Assembly: GCA_018894105.1 (NCBI GenBank)
Contig: CM032125.1
Coordinates: 32,225,032 to 32,289,031 of the forward strand
Direction: 5' to 3'
Length of the DNA: 64,000 nt
Origin: Jacaranda mimosifolia
Taxonomy: Eukaryota > Streptophyta > Magnoliopsida > Lamiales > Bignoniaceae
Part shown: piece by piece, positions 43,274-55,465 of the stretch
How positions within the stretch are numbered: the first letter of the stretch is position 1
Layout of the letters: every line of letters begins with the position of its first letter
Made by a program: the position numbers and the translations under genes
Notes under the pieces: model-generated
The model's database searches: none
What the model saw: only the letters and a program-made list of their open reading frames with translations
What the model was told of the DNA's origin: nothing

Positions 43274-46018
43274 TTAAGCTCCCAACTCCACAAAGGCTCT
43301 CATGTATGTTATTTCAGGGATATGCTTCACCCTTGAATAATCATCAACATTTCCTTCTCCATGAATACTTCCAATGAGTTCTTCTGATACATTTTTCAGG
43401 TGCGGCCTCTGCAGACTTGTGATGTGTTCAATTCCCTGAGGAACCCTTTTCAGCTGGGGGCAATCACATATGTTCATCCGGGCAAGATTTGGCATCGTTC
43501 CCTCAAGGATTACGATCCCAACAAATTCATGGAAATAACCAACAAATAGATCCTCAAGTCTTGAGAACCCTGCTTTGAAGCAGAGTTGCTTCTTGTCCTG
43601 ACTGCAAGCATTGATCAGAACAAGGCGTTCCAAAGCCAGCAGATCACTGATGAACAGAATAGGATTGTCCGTCAGTTGGCTCCAATGCAAGTGCAAATGT
43701 ATCACACTTTGTAGTAAACCAAACCACCTTGGGACGTCGGTTAATCTCCCTGCTAGTGTGAGTTTCCTGAGAACTAATGGAACGGAAGATAATCGTTCCA
43801 CTTGGAGGAACTCGTTTTCGTTTGTTGCCATTAGAAGGAGGTGGTGAAGGCCCGTCATTTTATCAATGGAAACACACAAGTCTCTGCCATCGTCTTCTTT
43901 CAAGTTTGTCAGCTCAAGTCTTCTGAGTTCAGTCAACTGCCTGATTCCTCTATGTCTGAATCTATTTCAAGGCATTTAACAACCTGCAAGTGCTTTAACT
44001 TGAGTATGGAGTGTGGAACTCTGACTTCTCTGATGTAGTAAAATCCTTCTTCATCATCATAAACGGCATGGAGGAGCAGATGCCCTAGACTATATAGTTT
44101 TCCAATTTCTTTAGGAAGTTCCTTTACTTTTTTTTTTCTGATATCAAGAGTATGCAGATTTCAGAGTCTGCCAACAGAAGTTGGAAGCTCAGAGATCCTA
44201 GTTCCTTTCAGGCCCAAGTATCTGAGGTTTGAATAGCTTTCCCTAGGTCTTAGGTAGGTAATCTATTGTGGCATCAATCAACACCAGCGCCCTTAGTAAT
44301 TTGAAGTTGGAGAAAAGGTTGTCCAGGGGAAGGATGTCCAATTGTCCTGATCTTTAACATTGAAGGCCGAGAAAGAACAGACATATCTCATATCCTGTCC
44401 CAGATTAAGTGTTGATTCAAGAGCATGAAACGATAAATGACATCCTTTTATTTCACCTTCAGAATCTTGTGGTTGGCAAACAGATAAAAAGTGCTCTCTT
44501 TCTGATACAGAACATGCTAGCTCCCACATCAGACTATGGAATCTACAGAGTTTAGGCCTCAAGAAACTGTCATTCTTTCTCTGAGATAGATTTTCCCAAA
44601 ATCTGGGGACAGCCCTTTTCTTTCTTCCAGAAATCCTTCAGCCATCCACATCCTAATCAACCAACCCGCTCCAACCCAATGATCAAGGGGGAAACGGCAG
44701 AAATACAGAAAGCAATTCCTGAGAAAATATGGTAAATCTTTGAAGCTAAGCAACAAAATTGTTTTCTCTTCATTAAGCCTAGAATTGTTACTTATATGCC
44801 AATTGAGACTGTTGTAAACTTCCTTCCATATCAATTCCGATCTTTCTTTAGAAGCCATGAGGCCTCCTAGCGCCAGAATTGCAAGAGGGAGACCCTCACA
44901 TATTTCAACTAAGGCCCTAGCTATATCCTCAAGTTCTGGAGGACAAGAGCTGCTAGCTTCATTACAAAAGGCCTTCTTGCAGAAGAGGGTCCACGCCTCA
45001 TCCTTCCACATTGGCATAGAATGAAGAACATGGCTTCCTGGCCCAGAAGGATAAGTCGCTATATCTTACTTTTGAGTTGTAATAATTATTCGGCTTCCAT
45101 TTTTTCTATCTGGCAGGGCAACACTTATCTCCTTCCACAAATTGTTGCTCCATACATCATCTAGAACAACTATGTACCTCTTATCCTGCAAGAAACTGAC
45201 AAGAATTTCCACCAACTGCCTGTAATTCCTCAGGTTTGAGGCCGCCAGAGAAGAGAAATCTGATGATCTGTCATTTGAGAACTCACAGATTATCTTTCTG
45301 AGAAGATCCTCAATCATGTACTTTTTTGAAACAGACACCCAAGCAGAGCAGTCGAAGGATCTCTTCACGGGACTGCTGTTGTAGGCATGAGCAGCTAAGG
45401 TTGTCTTCCCAGAACCACCCAGGCCCACTACAGATATAGCGCTGCGCTGTCTCTCTCCTTCTATCAATCATTTCAACAGCAGATCAGTTTCTTCCCCAAA
45501 TCCTACAACCTCAGCACCCTCAACAAAAAAGGAGGTTTCTCCAATAATTTGTGCATGGTTGTTGAGGGAATGATCATGAGAAGACATAGGATATTCGTCA
45601 TGTACGTGATTAAGATCATATCTCTTGCTTCTTTGTGCTATTTCCTTGATCTCATTTTCGATATCCTTCAACTGGGCTACTGTCTGACGTCTCCTCCACA
45701 TCTCCTTGGGGCAAATAACAGCTTTTTTCGAGGAATCCCATGAACCCATCTCGTTTCTTGCTGTACAGATGATGCAAGAAATATTCTTCTAGGAAGTCTT
45801 CAGCTCTGAGTGCTGCATCCCTCACTTGTGTCACCTAACAGGATAAGCATTTATTCCCATCTTTTGTACCTTTCAGCATCTCTCAGGAATGATCTCATGC
45901 TCTCTAGCTCGAGCTTGATGTTGGAAACTTGATGGCAAACTCCTCCAAAGTCGAATCCTGGGGACCGAAGGAGGAGATCAATGCTCAGTTTCATGATCTC
46001 TACATCAGCTTCAGCCAT
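43274..46018 (-). pseudogene. CC-NBS-LRR (RPM1-like) resistance gene, copy C, degraded
   Basis: Reads from ATG at 46016-46018 (MAEADVEIMKLSIDLLL) to the stop at 43274. Open pieces are the coiled coil (45652-45834), the linker (45468-45749), the NB-ARC front with P-loop GLGGSGKTTLAA, FDCSAWVSVSKKYMIEDLL and YIVVLDDVW (45066-45467), the GLPLAI and winged-helix part (44559-45017), FHSLMWE (44293-44562) and C-terminal LRRs (43274-43936). Lesions include a frameshift near 45840, Trp to TGA at 45468-45470 before the P-loop, Glu to TAA at 45066-45068 after RNBS-B, and frameshifts near 44560 and in the LRR around 43960-44260. The interval length, 2745 bp, equals copy B. Non-functional as sequenced. 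Confidence 0.9.
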
Positions 46019-46614
46019 AATTTTTTCTTTTTTATTTTTTTTTTATCAGAAATATCTCAAAGCTTCAAGTGATAATGTTCTCTTTTGCACTGATAAAGAA
46101 GAAGCTGCATTTTTAGCACGATTATTGGACAGTACACTGTACATTCAGACTTCAGCTCTTCTATGATTATCTTTCTACATACTCATAGCATGAAGTAAGG
46201 CAAAATACTTCAACCTATAGACATGTTTAACACATAAAATTTGATGTCAATTTTTTATGGATGAATGAGTGGTTTTGTAAGCTCCCACCAAATATCTTGA
46301 TATGCCATAAAGCAACTTAGTGCTGATGTTGAACATGGCTCCCACCGCAACACCCAACAAATCATGTGTTTCTCATACTCCATGGACGCCTTTAACTTTG
46401 TATGTCTTATTATACACAGACCTTAGGCCATGACCTTATTCTCTTTGATAAATAGAAAACAATATCCCTATATATAGTGTAAATGAGATGAAACGATTCT
46501 CAAACATGCCCCCAAAACACACACACACACAAATAATAAATAAATAACCAATTAAGAGAAACCCATTTCGTTCAGTAGCACAATAGGGAAAGAAAAATAA
46601 AAGAATTCAATTAC
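46019..46614. other. 5' flank of NLR-C, shared with NLR-A
   Basis: Parallels 6962-7590 nearly base for base, including TTTTAGCACGATTATTGGACAG and GGTTTTGTAAGCTCCCACCA. The putative promoter of the ancestral NLR is expected here. Confidence 0.5.
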
Positions 46615-47007
46615 GAGCTGAGCTGGAGTAACGGATGAAGAATCCGAGCCCACAAAAATGATTCAACACTAAAAGCGCCCCAAATGCATATCCAATGCAT
46701 CTGGGCAAGTAAGATTCGTCCAATCCAGGTATCTCTAACAGAACAGTAATAACTTTTTCAAATAATTGCACAAAAAGCCAATGAAAAATAAGTGGCACGG
46801 GGACATATATACCCAGAGTAAAGCGAAGAACAGAGAGGCTAAGCTGTTGTTGCTGCTGTTGGGGAGTGGTATTCTGAGAGCAATAAATTTTCGCGAGCAA
46901 TGATGGTTTGCTGATGGTGAATTTCGAGGGGAAGTTGAATTTGGCGCCAGATTTTAACGGAATTAACGGATTTAGGGAGAGGGCTAGCTGCAGTCTTTAC
47001 GGCTCAT
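46615..47007 (-). pseudogene. CCB2: CCB2 pseudogene, copy C
   Basis: Exon 1 (46813-47007) starts MSRKDCS and then TAG. Relative to copy B there is an extra base near codon 4 and a 4-bp CTAG duplication, after which the expected text resumes: AALSLNP-like, SLAKIYCSQNTTPQQQQQQL, SLSVLRFTLG. Exon 2 (46615-46734) has an intact TTAG acceptor, reads IPGLDESYLPRCIGYAFGAL then LVLNHF, and ends at a CAGCTC/GTAATT donor. It differs at one point in a poly-A run (CACAAAAATGATT), which shifts the frame after LNHF. No later exons were found. Confidence 0.85.
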
Positions 47008-48034
47008 TTTGGCGTCTGCTGCTCGAGATAACATCGAGAGGGAATTAAAAGGAGAAAGAATTCTAAAGTTAGCTTACGTGTGTGGTGCGTTTGGAAGCAA
47101 TGAAAATGGGTTGGATTGCTGTGGTAAATAAAACGCCCATATGTCACACAATCAATAAAATATATTATATAATTTAAAAATTGATGACTTATCATTTCAA
47201 ATTTAAAAAAAAAAAAAAAAAAAAAAAGTGATTCAATCGCAACTTCCATTATAACTGTCTTGTTACGACTTCATTGAAGTTACTAGCCCTATTTGGGCAT
47301 CACCCTCTTTGTGAATAAAGACGCAAATTATCAAAGATGCGTTCTATATTGAGGTAATAGCCTCTCCTGCGAGACTGCTATCAAGGGCTTGCAATGCCAA
47401 AAGCGAGAGAAATCGCATCCTTTTTTTCTTTTTCTATCGCCCCACGTTGCCACATAAAGGGATATGGGGATGTAATAAAAGAAATTCTATTAACTTGTTT
47501 CAACTTAGGACAGTAAGCTCATGAGTTTGGTTTTAATTCTCTTATATCTCCGAAATGAATGCTATCAGTCAAATTAGTTTAATAATAAACAAACCAGTAC
47601 TTCTTGATCGTAGATATTGGATTGATGCCCTTAATGAAAACACTAGATAATCAAGTGTAAAAATTACAAGAGATAAAAGATCACAAGACAAGTCAACAAA
47701 ATTTAAAGATTATCTACAATATGACTGAAGGACATTTTCAATATGAAGTCATGCGACTCAATCTTATAAGTGATTACGTATTAAAATCTTTGAAAAATAT
47801 AACATCATAATCGTCTCATATTAAAATCGTGTCAAGTATGATGTATTTAAATGGTCCTTCCAATTGTGTGATATTTAAGTTTACCTTCGTCATGTTCCAT
47901 TATTGTTTATCTCATATTCTTAACATACATCATATGGTTGTATCTAGGTGGTTTTACTTTCTTTTCAAATATGTTCATGTCTTAGAAGATGAAACGGTAT
48001 GCATCTTCTTCCAATGGAAAATATGTCAGTTATA

Positions 48035-49900
48035 GTTTCTAGAAACTACGTTTTCTCTTTTCCTTACAGACTATTTGATGTGATCAATATTATTATATTT
48101 TAAGAGCATAAGCTGTGCATATATATGGTAAGAATTGTCATGGACCACAAAAGTGACATATTGCTTATTTAGGTCATAACTTAATAGTTCGCGTTAATAA
48201 TTTATAAATTAGTTCATTTGCAATACAAAAGTTTTAATTTGACTAATATTTTGATGAGTTATAGTGTTAAGCTCGTTATTTGAACATTAATCATGATTCA
48301 AATTGAACTTTGATTATTATTATTAATTATATGCATTATATTACATTGATGTTTATCCTATCATCAATTATACTATTTAAATGATAATAATTTTTACTTT
48401 TTCACAATATAATCTAACAGTAACAAAAATTAGTATTTAAGTTATCACTATTGATAATCAATGGCACATCTATCATGACACCCTAATGACAACAATATTA
48501 TATAATTTATAAGTTTAATAATGATAGTATAAGCTGAATCTTTATCACTACTAAACTTGAAAGAATCATTCATTTTTGTTAATAAGTTAGTAACAACTTT
48601 CACATTGTTACTTTCCTTTTTGTTACAGGCCATTTAATTCCATCATTCCATTTAATTCCATCATTTAGTGAAGCAACTTAAAAATTTTAGATGGAAGATA
48701 CTAGGGATGCAAACGAGTCGAGCCGAGCTTTGACCATTTTTTCAGGCTCGAGCTCAATGAACTTAGGAAATTGAGGTTCGAGCTCGGCTCGAACACTTGT
48801 CCGGGCTCGGCTCGGCTCGGCTCGAACTCATAATCAAGCTATAAGCTCAAGTTCGACTCGGGGGCTTGAACTCGAAATTTTAAATTATTTTATAAAAAAA
48901 TTTAAAATTACTGTATTTTATTTTATTATATTTAAAATTAGCTATAGGCTCAAGATCAAAAAAATAAATTATTTTATAAAAAAAATTAAAATTAGTATAT
49001 TTTATTATACTTTTTTATATATAAATATTTTTTAAATAAAAAAATATAGGCTTGGAAGCCAGTTTGCAAGCTTGCGAACAAAAATTATTTGGGTCAAGCT
49101 TAAACACTTTTCAAGCCAGCTCGTCAGGCTCGCTAGCTAGCTCGATTTGTTTGCATTCCTAGAAGATAAATAAAAAAAGATCTTTCAGACAAGACTTTTT
49201 ATCTTAAAACTTAAGAAAATATATTTAATAAACAATAGAATATTTTTTTAGAAACTACGTTTTCTCTTTTCCTTACAGACTATTTAATGTGATCAATATT
49301 ATTATATTTTAAGAGCATAAGTTGCGCATATATATGATAAGAATTGTCATGAACCACAAAAGTGACATATTGCTTATTTAGGTCATAAGTTAATAGGTCA
49401 TGTTAATAATTTATAAATTAGTTCATTTGCAGTACAGAAGTTTTAATTTGACTAATATTTTAATGAGTTATAGTGATAAATTCGCTATTTGAACATTAAT
49501 CATGATTTAAATCGAACTTTGATTATTATTAATTATATGCATCATATTACCATGATGTTTATTCAGTCATTAATGATACTATTTAAATGATGATAATTTT
49601 TACCTTTTCACAGTATAAGTATAATCTAATAGTAACAAAAATTAGTATTTAACTTGTCACTATTAATAAATAATGACATATTTATATATCGTGACATCCT
49701 AATGACAACTATATTATATAATTTCTAAGTTTAATAATAACAGCTTAAGCACAATTTTTATCAGTATTAAATTTGGAAGAATTATTTTTTTTTTTTACTA
49801 AATATACATAATTAGTAACAACTTTTACATTGTCACTTTCGTTTTTGTTGCAGGCATATTTAATTCCATCACTTAATGAAGCAACTTAAAAATTTTAGAT
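48035..49900. repeat. Local tandem duplication within spacer II
   Basis: TAGAAACTACGTTTTCTCTT starts at about 48039 and again at about 49252. Both are followed by the same 650-700 bp (CAGACTATTT(G/A)ATGTGATC, GAGCATAAG, CATATTGCTTATTTAGG, AATTCCATCA). Spacer I has one copy. The hAT MITE lies only in the first unit. Confidence 0.85.
48702..49161. mobile_element. hAT-like MITE, 460 bp, 8-bp target duplication
   Basis: Ends TAGGGATGCAAACGAGTCGA and the complement of a right end that gives TAGGAATGCAAACAAATCGA. Flanks are GAAGATAC (48694-48701) and GAAGATAA (49162-49169). The other unit of the local duplication and spacer I have uninterrupted GATGGAAG(A/G)T text. The subterminal regions are full of GGCTCGGCTCG and AGCTCGA words, as often seen in hAT ends. 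Confidence 0.88.
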
Positions 49901-51047
49901 GGAAGGTACATAGAAAAAAGTCTAATAGACAAGACTATAATACTTTTTATAAAAAAGTTAACTCAAAATTTGTTAAATGTAAACAAATATAACTTGAGAT
50001 ATTTTTCTACTAATAAGTACTATAATAGTTGAGATGAAATAATAAATAAAAAAAAAGGTGTCATGATTCCCCGTCATTTCGGAAAATGCATCAAGCACTT
50101 TAAAAAATAAATAAATCAATCAATCAAAATATGTAAATAAAATCTTGTGTGATTTTTACTTTTGAAAGTTGAGCTCGCTTTCTCTGTTCTAGTGTATACG
50201 GCCATAGTACTGTTCAAATAAAAACCGTATTTGATCGTTACCTTTAAACAAGTTCTGAAGCTCTTTCAAAGATCCAGGGGCCACTAATGCCATTATATAT
50301 ATATATATATATGTACGGTACATATTTGCCTACACATTATTGAGTTATTTACTAGCGTTTTGATTGAATTAATATTCATTCACACTTAAGTTTTAGAGTT
50401 TTGGTTGGTAATAAGGAAAGGTCGTGGCCAACAGTGATTAATTTTATCTAGATAGTGATAGATGATCAATTTTGACGGTAAATATGGAAGTATGATTATG
50501 TTAATATATTGTTCCGTTAGAAATTTTTATAAATCTTATAAATTGTTTTAAAACCTTTAAACACTTCCGATATGGAACAATATCAGTTTTATTTTAACTC
50601 TTTAATCAAAAAGTTTTGGGAAAAGGCGTATAATTTGGCATCATTGATAGATCCAGCTACTTCGAGATATTGTCTTACTAGCACATATATGTATTTTTTT
50701 GGGAGAAAAAAAAAAAAAAGACCTTCTCACAGGGCGTGCTTGCAAGATAATATAATTTGACCTATGAATTTAACTAAAGATTTGGTCATAATCAGCTTCA
50801 GAATTAAATAAAATTATCCTTGCAATATCGCAAAACAATTACGATTGTTAGTATAGTATAATTTGTATGGAGCCCATCGTTTACGTATTGAGATAGTGCG
50901 GAAATATTCGTCTCCTTTAATGAAAACAATTTAGTATAGGAAAGAAACAGATGACCCTTTTTCAACATGGTACATAAACAAATCAAAAACAAACCCAAAT
51001 CACGAAGACTATAAAGCATGCACATAATCATGCTCTGCAACCAAAGT

Positions 51048-51345
51048 GATCTACTTTTATAAAAGTACCTCAATAGTTTATCATTTGCCTGCATAGAATA
51101 TGTCACTAGCAACAGTCCATTGAACAAGTTGTACATAGTGCAATAATCACATTAGTCAATTCAAGCAGTATGTTCTTTCATAAAGAAGATCAATAATGAA
51201 TGGTTGGATAAAGATTTACCAACTTTAATGCAGAGACTCTTTTCCACTTTTGCCATATATACCTCAGTTTATGTTCCATTTTGATGCACTAAAAATAGTA
51301 CATCACTTTGAAATCTTTATGCTTTAAGCAAATAATATGTTTGGA
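51048..51345. other. Unusually conserved island in spacer II
   Basis: Partner of 40975-41272. In this copy a minus-strand frame (50804-51136) starts MYNLFNGLLLVTYSMQANDK, but its partner copy is broken, so protein coding is unlikely. Confidence 0.4.
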
Positions 51346-52166
51346 TTTGATTTAGACACAGTTTCTCACAATTGAAGTTGAGTCGAGTCAAATCAACAGT
51401 TTACTATAATTGGAGTCGAGATTGAGTCAAATCAACAGGCAAAGTCAAATTGATTTTAGTATTTAGGGTAAATGATTTCAAGGGACAACGACCTTCAGAG
51501 GTTATTGGGGAGATCAAGTGGTTACAGTTGGTCCGACTAATTCTAGATCAACCCTTATAGAATAAGAAGTGTTGGCATTTATAAATTGTAATGATCGAGT
51601 AGAATAATAACATAAGGTTTGTTGCCTATCACTTGTTCAAAATATTAATACGTTGAGCTATCATTATGATACCAAGTAAAAATTAGAGAAATTTTCACAT
51701 TAAACTGAATCGAATTGGATCAAATTCAAGTAGAAAGATGCATTTCCTTCCATACTCCATAGGTTTAGGCCTGTTACAATCCATGAGTTGAGTTCCTGCA
51801 ATTGCAATTGATACAAGAGTTAGACATACTAATTCTTGTCCATAAATTAGTCCTATGTCAATGTAACTCACTAAGAAAAAGTTGTCATATTGATAAATAC
51901 ATGTGATGGACTTGAAGATGCGCCTGAGGACCACGAACTTATTTATCATATTGACAGTGTGTTTATAGATTATAAAAAAAAATTCAAGAGAAAATAAAAG
52001 AAAAATAAGAAAACTGGAACATATCCTTGTTAGATCATACGAGGTTGCAATTAATGTATTTATGCTTGTTGCTGGCATTTGCATTGTTTTCCTTGCATGC
52101 ACACATGTGAACTCACTTCCCTCAACATAAAAGGTCATGGCAGAAGAAGACCCCACCTTACCACCA

Positions 52167-52182
52167 CCCCCCCCCCCCCCCC
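52167..52182. repeat. Poly-C tract (C16)
   Basis: Replaces the interrupted C runs of 42105-42134 in the sister spacer. Likely length-unstable. Confidence 0.9.
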
Positions 52183-52750
52183 AAAGAGAGAGAATAGAAA
52201 TAAAATGAAAAAAAAAAAAAGAAAAAGGAAAGAAAGAAAGAAAAATCAAGGGGGAATGAAAGTAAAGACTAAAGAGGCATAGCATGTGCATTGGGTTCTT
52301 GTACCATGCCAATGACATGCCTGGTTCATGCACAAGCATGAAGCCAACCCAAAGGGATGTGTTGCAAATAATTTAAAATAATAATAAAAAAAGGATGTGT
52401 TTTAATATGTTCTTGACACAATTTCGTTTTTCAAGAAGACATGTCTAACATACATTAAAGATTGTTTACAAGCTCTAGTACTTAATTTTATGCATTGTGA
52501 AGATGTTATACTTAATTTTATGCATTGTAAAGATGTTAATAAATGTAAAATATGTATATATGTGTTATGAGTTCGATAAATTAATTATTTTTTAAGTAGA
52601 ATAATTAAATTGGCTTTGGTGTAGATTTGGACTGAAATAGTTAAATTCTATTTTTTGGACAGTAAAATATGTATATACGTGTTTTGTTGAAACTTCTCAA
52701 CAAAAACTCTCTGAGAGTAAGCTCGTATAATAATTAAGGAGGTAACAAAT

Positions 52751-54230
52751 TAGAAAGAATAATTGAAATAATACAAAACAAAAATTGTGATTGCATACCT
52801 ACAATAGTATAAAAATACTTATATTTATAAGTAACTGTTACTTAACGAGTCACTTTAAATTGATATAACATAATCTAAACTATTCAACTTAAAAAATTTA
52901 ACTGGCATAATTGAACGAGTCGTGGGTCAAATATAATCAATCTAATTATTCAAAAATGTATATCCTACAAGTATTTAGAAACCAAATTAATATTTTTAGT
53001 AAAACCAAATTAACATTTTTGAAAAAAAAATATTTTTAGTAAAACCAAATTAATATAATTTGAAGAATACTCTAAAGTACAAAGTAGGTTGTGATTCTAT
53101 TTCAATTATTCTTGTAGCATGGTAGAGCTTGCACTTAGCTTTGGCTAAGCTTCTGAAAGTGAAATACCCAAAAATTTATGATCCACGGCCAACTTGTATT
53201 TTTTAACTAGCATCCCCAAAATGGATTGGCATTATAAAATGATCAATTACTTGCAAACATCTTTATTTAAAAACAAAAAACAAAAAACAAAAAATTCCTG
53301 CAACTATTTGGGAATAGGAGCCAAATATATGTAATGGGAGCATTATTATAAATAGAAAGAAAATACAAAGAACTCGTCTTCCAAAGTCACATAGTTTCAT
53401 GATAATTCATCATTGTCATTTGTCAATATATTATGTTACCCATTTAAATATTTTTTGAAATAAAGTTATGAGTAATTAAATCAAATATAATAATAAGATT
53501 TTTTAAGATTTGTAAGTTTACTAGTTAACATACATATTTATTTTTTATTTGACTTTTGAGATTATATATTTTAAATAATTAATGATACCAAATCTTATTT
53601 TGTAACTCAATGACCTTAAATCAATTTATACTCTTTTTTTTTTTCCTCGCTATGAGCACCGACATAAGCCATATTTTGAGAAGTTGACCTTTTATGTTTG
53701 AGGATGAATTTAAAATATGATTAATAATATTTTTTATTTTAAATTTTAATGGACAACACAAAAAATTAAAATATCAGTTATGATTAATTCATAACTGATA
53801 CTAAAAATTTATAGCCCCAACTATGAAATTGATCTAATCAAGTTTCATTTAGATATTCTTGTAGTTAATTATCACTAGGGTAAATCCATACTTGATATTG
53901 TTCTTCTTATATATTAATTTTTCTATAAATAATATGCAGTTAATTTATTGCGCTTATAATAAATATTGCTACGACTTGAGAATTAATAATTTTTGTTGTT
54001 AGTTATCTTCATAAAAAAATATATATTTACTACAAAAATTTTGTAAACTAATGTTAATATCTCAGTTAATCCTATTTTAATTTATTATTGAAGAAAAAAT
54101 TCGTAGATTCAAGTTTCGCTTGGGTCTTCCCATTCTTTCTTGTTTTAAATGATCCAATGATAAATTATTTTATAATTCTTTTAAAAATATTTTTTTATGA
54201 TAATAATAATAATATAATATTATTACCTCT
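52751..54230. other. AT-rich spacer upstream of SLK2
   Basis: No similarity to the duplicated units and no supported gene. The short frame at 54088-54306 is not convincing. It marks the right end of the duplicated region. Confidence 0.5.
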
Positions 54231-54390
54231 TAATTCAGAGCAACGCAGACGAAACCGTCGTGACTCTAGCGAGACCTACCCGTTCAGCCCCCAAAATCCA
54301 ATCTAACCGCGCCACGTCAACCGTCAACCCGAACAACCTCGCGTCGCCACCGTCAGATCTTGCACCGACTCTACACACCAATTAATCAGT

Positions 54391-54402
54391 GGACACGTGT
54401 CC
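54391..54402. promoter_or_regulatory. Palindromic G-box, about 90 bp upstream of the TATA box
   Basis: GGACACGTGTCC is a perfect 12-bp palindrome around CACGTG (54394-54399), the core bound by plant bZIP and bHLH factors. CGTCAACC-type words and TCACCC lie around it in an unusually GC-rich patch. Its activity is an inference. Confidence 0.6.
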
Positions 54403-54482
54403 ATTTTTTTACCGCCTGTATCCAGTCACCCACAATCCTTACCGGCTATATCCGGTGGTTCCCCCCTTCTACTCCCGCTAGG

Positions 54483-54490
54483 TATATAAA
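54483..54490 (+). promoter_or_regulatory. TATA box of SLK2-like gene
   Basis: TATATAAA lies in a CT-rich, locally GC-richer setting. Transcription would begin about 30 bp downstream (around 54515-54525). The first exon is non-coding and ends at CCAG/GTTAGC (54567). A 641-bp 5' UTR intron (54568-55208) ends TGGCAG. Confidence 0.65.
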
Positions 54491-55269
54491 CACCGATCAG
54501 CAGCGAAAAATCTTTCTTCTTTTTCGTCTCCGCGAAATTCTTTCTGATTACTCTCTAGTTTTTCCAGGTTAGCATATAATAAACTATATTCTCTCTTTCT
54601 TTCTGTCTTCTTCAACTTAAATATCTATAATTCGAAGGAAATTTTAAATTTTGCTGTTTGGAGTTGTCTTTCAAGTATGAAGCTTTGATTTTATGCGTGT
54701 TGATGTTAGTGTAAGTTCTGATCTTAATTGTAGTTAATGGGGATTTAGGAAGATGTTGATTAGGGACTTAATCTGATTATATTTTATGGTAATTAGGGAA
54801 TTTACTTAATTAGAGTGAATTTCACTGTGATCGCCTTTGTTTTATTTTATATTTGAAGGCTATGATTAAGTTGGGGTTTTTCTGGCTAATTTCGTTAGTT
54901 ATGTTTTAGTAGATTGTTTGATTCATTGGATGCGGACTTTACTTTTAGCATGTCGTTGTTAAAGATTTGTGCTTTATTGAATTTGGGTTTAATAGTGGTA
55001 GTTGTGAACTAGGGTTTTGTAGATTTAACTGGGGGAATTTCGCAGTGAATTTTGCAACGAGGGTTTTATTTTCTAGTTGCTCAACTTTTAAAAATTGCAC
55101 ACTTGTTGTGTGGGTCTTGTTTTATTTTTTTTCTTGTGTGATACATGTTAAAGTTTATTAGCTCTATCCTGTTACTTGTTGATGTTCTGTTTGAATTGTT
55201 CCTGGCAGAATACAAACAAATATTCTTTTGGTTTTCCTTTGTGTTGGTGGAAGAACAACTGGCAAGAAG

Positions 55270-55287
55270 ATGCTAGTGAAAAAGTAG
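55270..55287 (+). CDS. Upstream ORF, MLVKK, in SLK2 leader
   Basis: ATGCTAGTGAAAAAGTAG in the second leader exon, about 180 bp before the main start. It may reduce initiation at the main ATG. Confidence 0.5.
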   Translation: MLVKK

Positions 55288-55334
55288 CCATATCTCTGTG
55301 TTGGTTAGGACTTGGGAGATTTAGTTCAGAAGGG

Positions 55335-55340
55335 ATGTGA
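55335..55340 (+). promoter_or_regulatory. Start-stop element ATGTGA in SLK2 leader
   Basis: An ATG followed directly by TGA. Minimal AUG-stop elements in plant leaders can stall ribosomes and control translation (known for AUGUAA in the boron transporter gene NIP5;1). A role here is not shown. Confidence 0.4.
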
Positions 55341-55465
55341 GTGGAGCTAAGCCTTTCCTCGCTTTTGCTAGCTTCAGTCTTCTCTTCTGTACATTAATTG
55401 TTAGTATTTAAGAATTGGCACTGGATAACCATTTGGATCCCAAACATTAGACATCAGTGCCTCCG

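Larger units (their letters stand above)
47008..52750. repeat. Duplicated spacer II
   Basis: The sister of 30196-30777 plus 35819-42640 without the retrotransposon and without three of its MITEs. It adds its own changes: a poly-A tract (about 47205-47227), a local tandem duplication (about 48035-49245 repeated from 49251) and a hAT MITE at 48702. A 214-codon minus-strand frame (51695-52339) runs through the poly-C tract and is not conserved in spacer I, so I do not call it a gene. Confidence 0.85.

Noticed and set aside
51695..52339. 214-codon minus-strand frame
   Set aside because: Crosses the C16 and nearby A/G-rich tracts (poly-Phe, poly-Gly), and the sister spacer does not preserve it.
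55457..55465. Earlier GTG start for SLK2
   Set aside because: GTG is not used as a normal start in plant nuclear genes. ATG at 55466 gives the family-typical MVPSR start.
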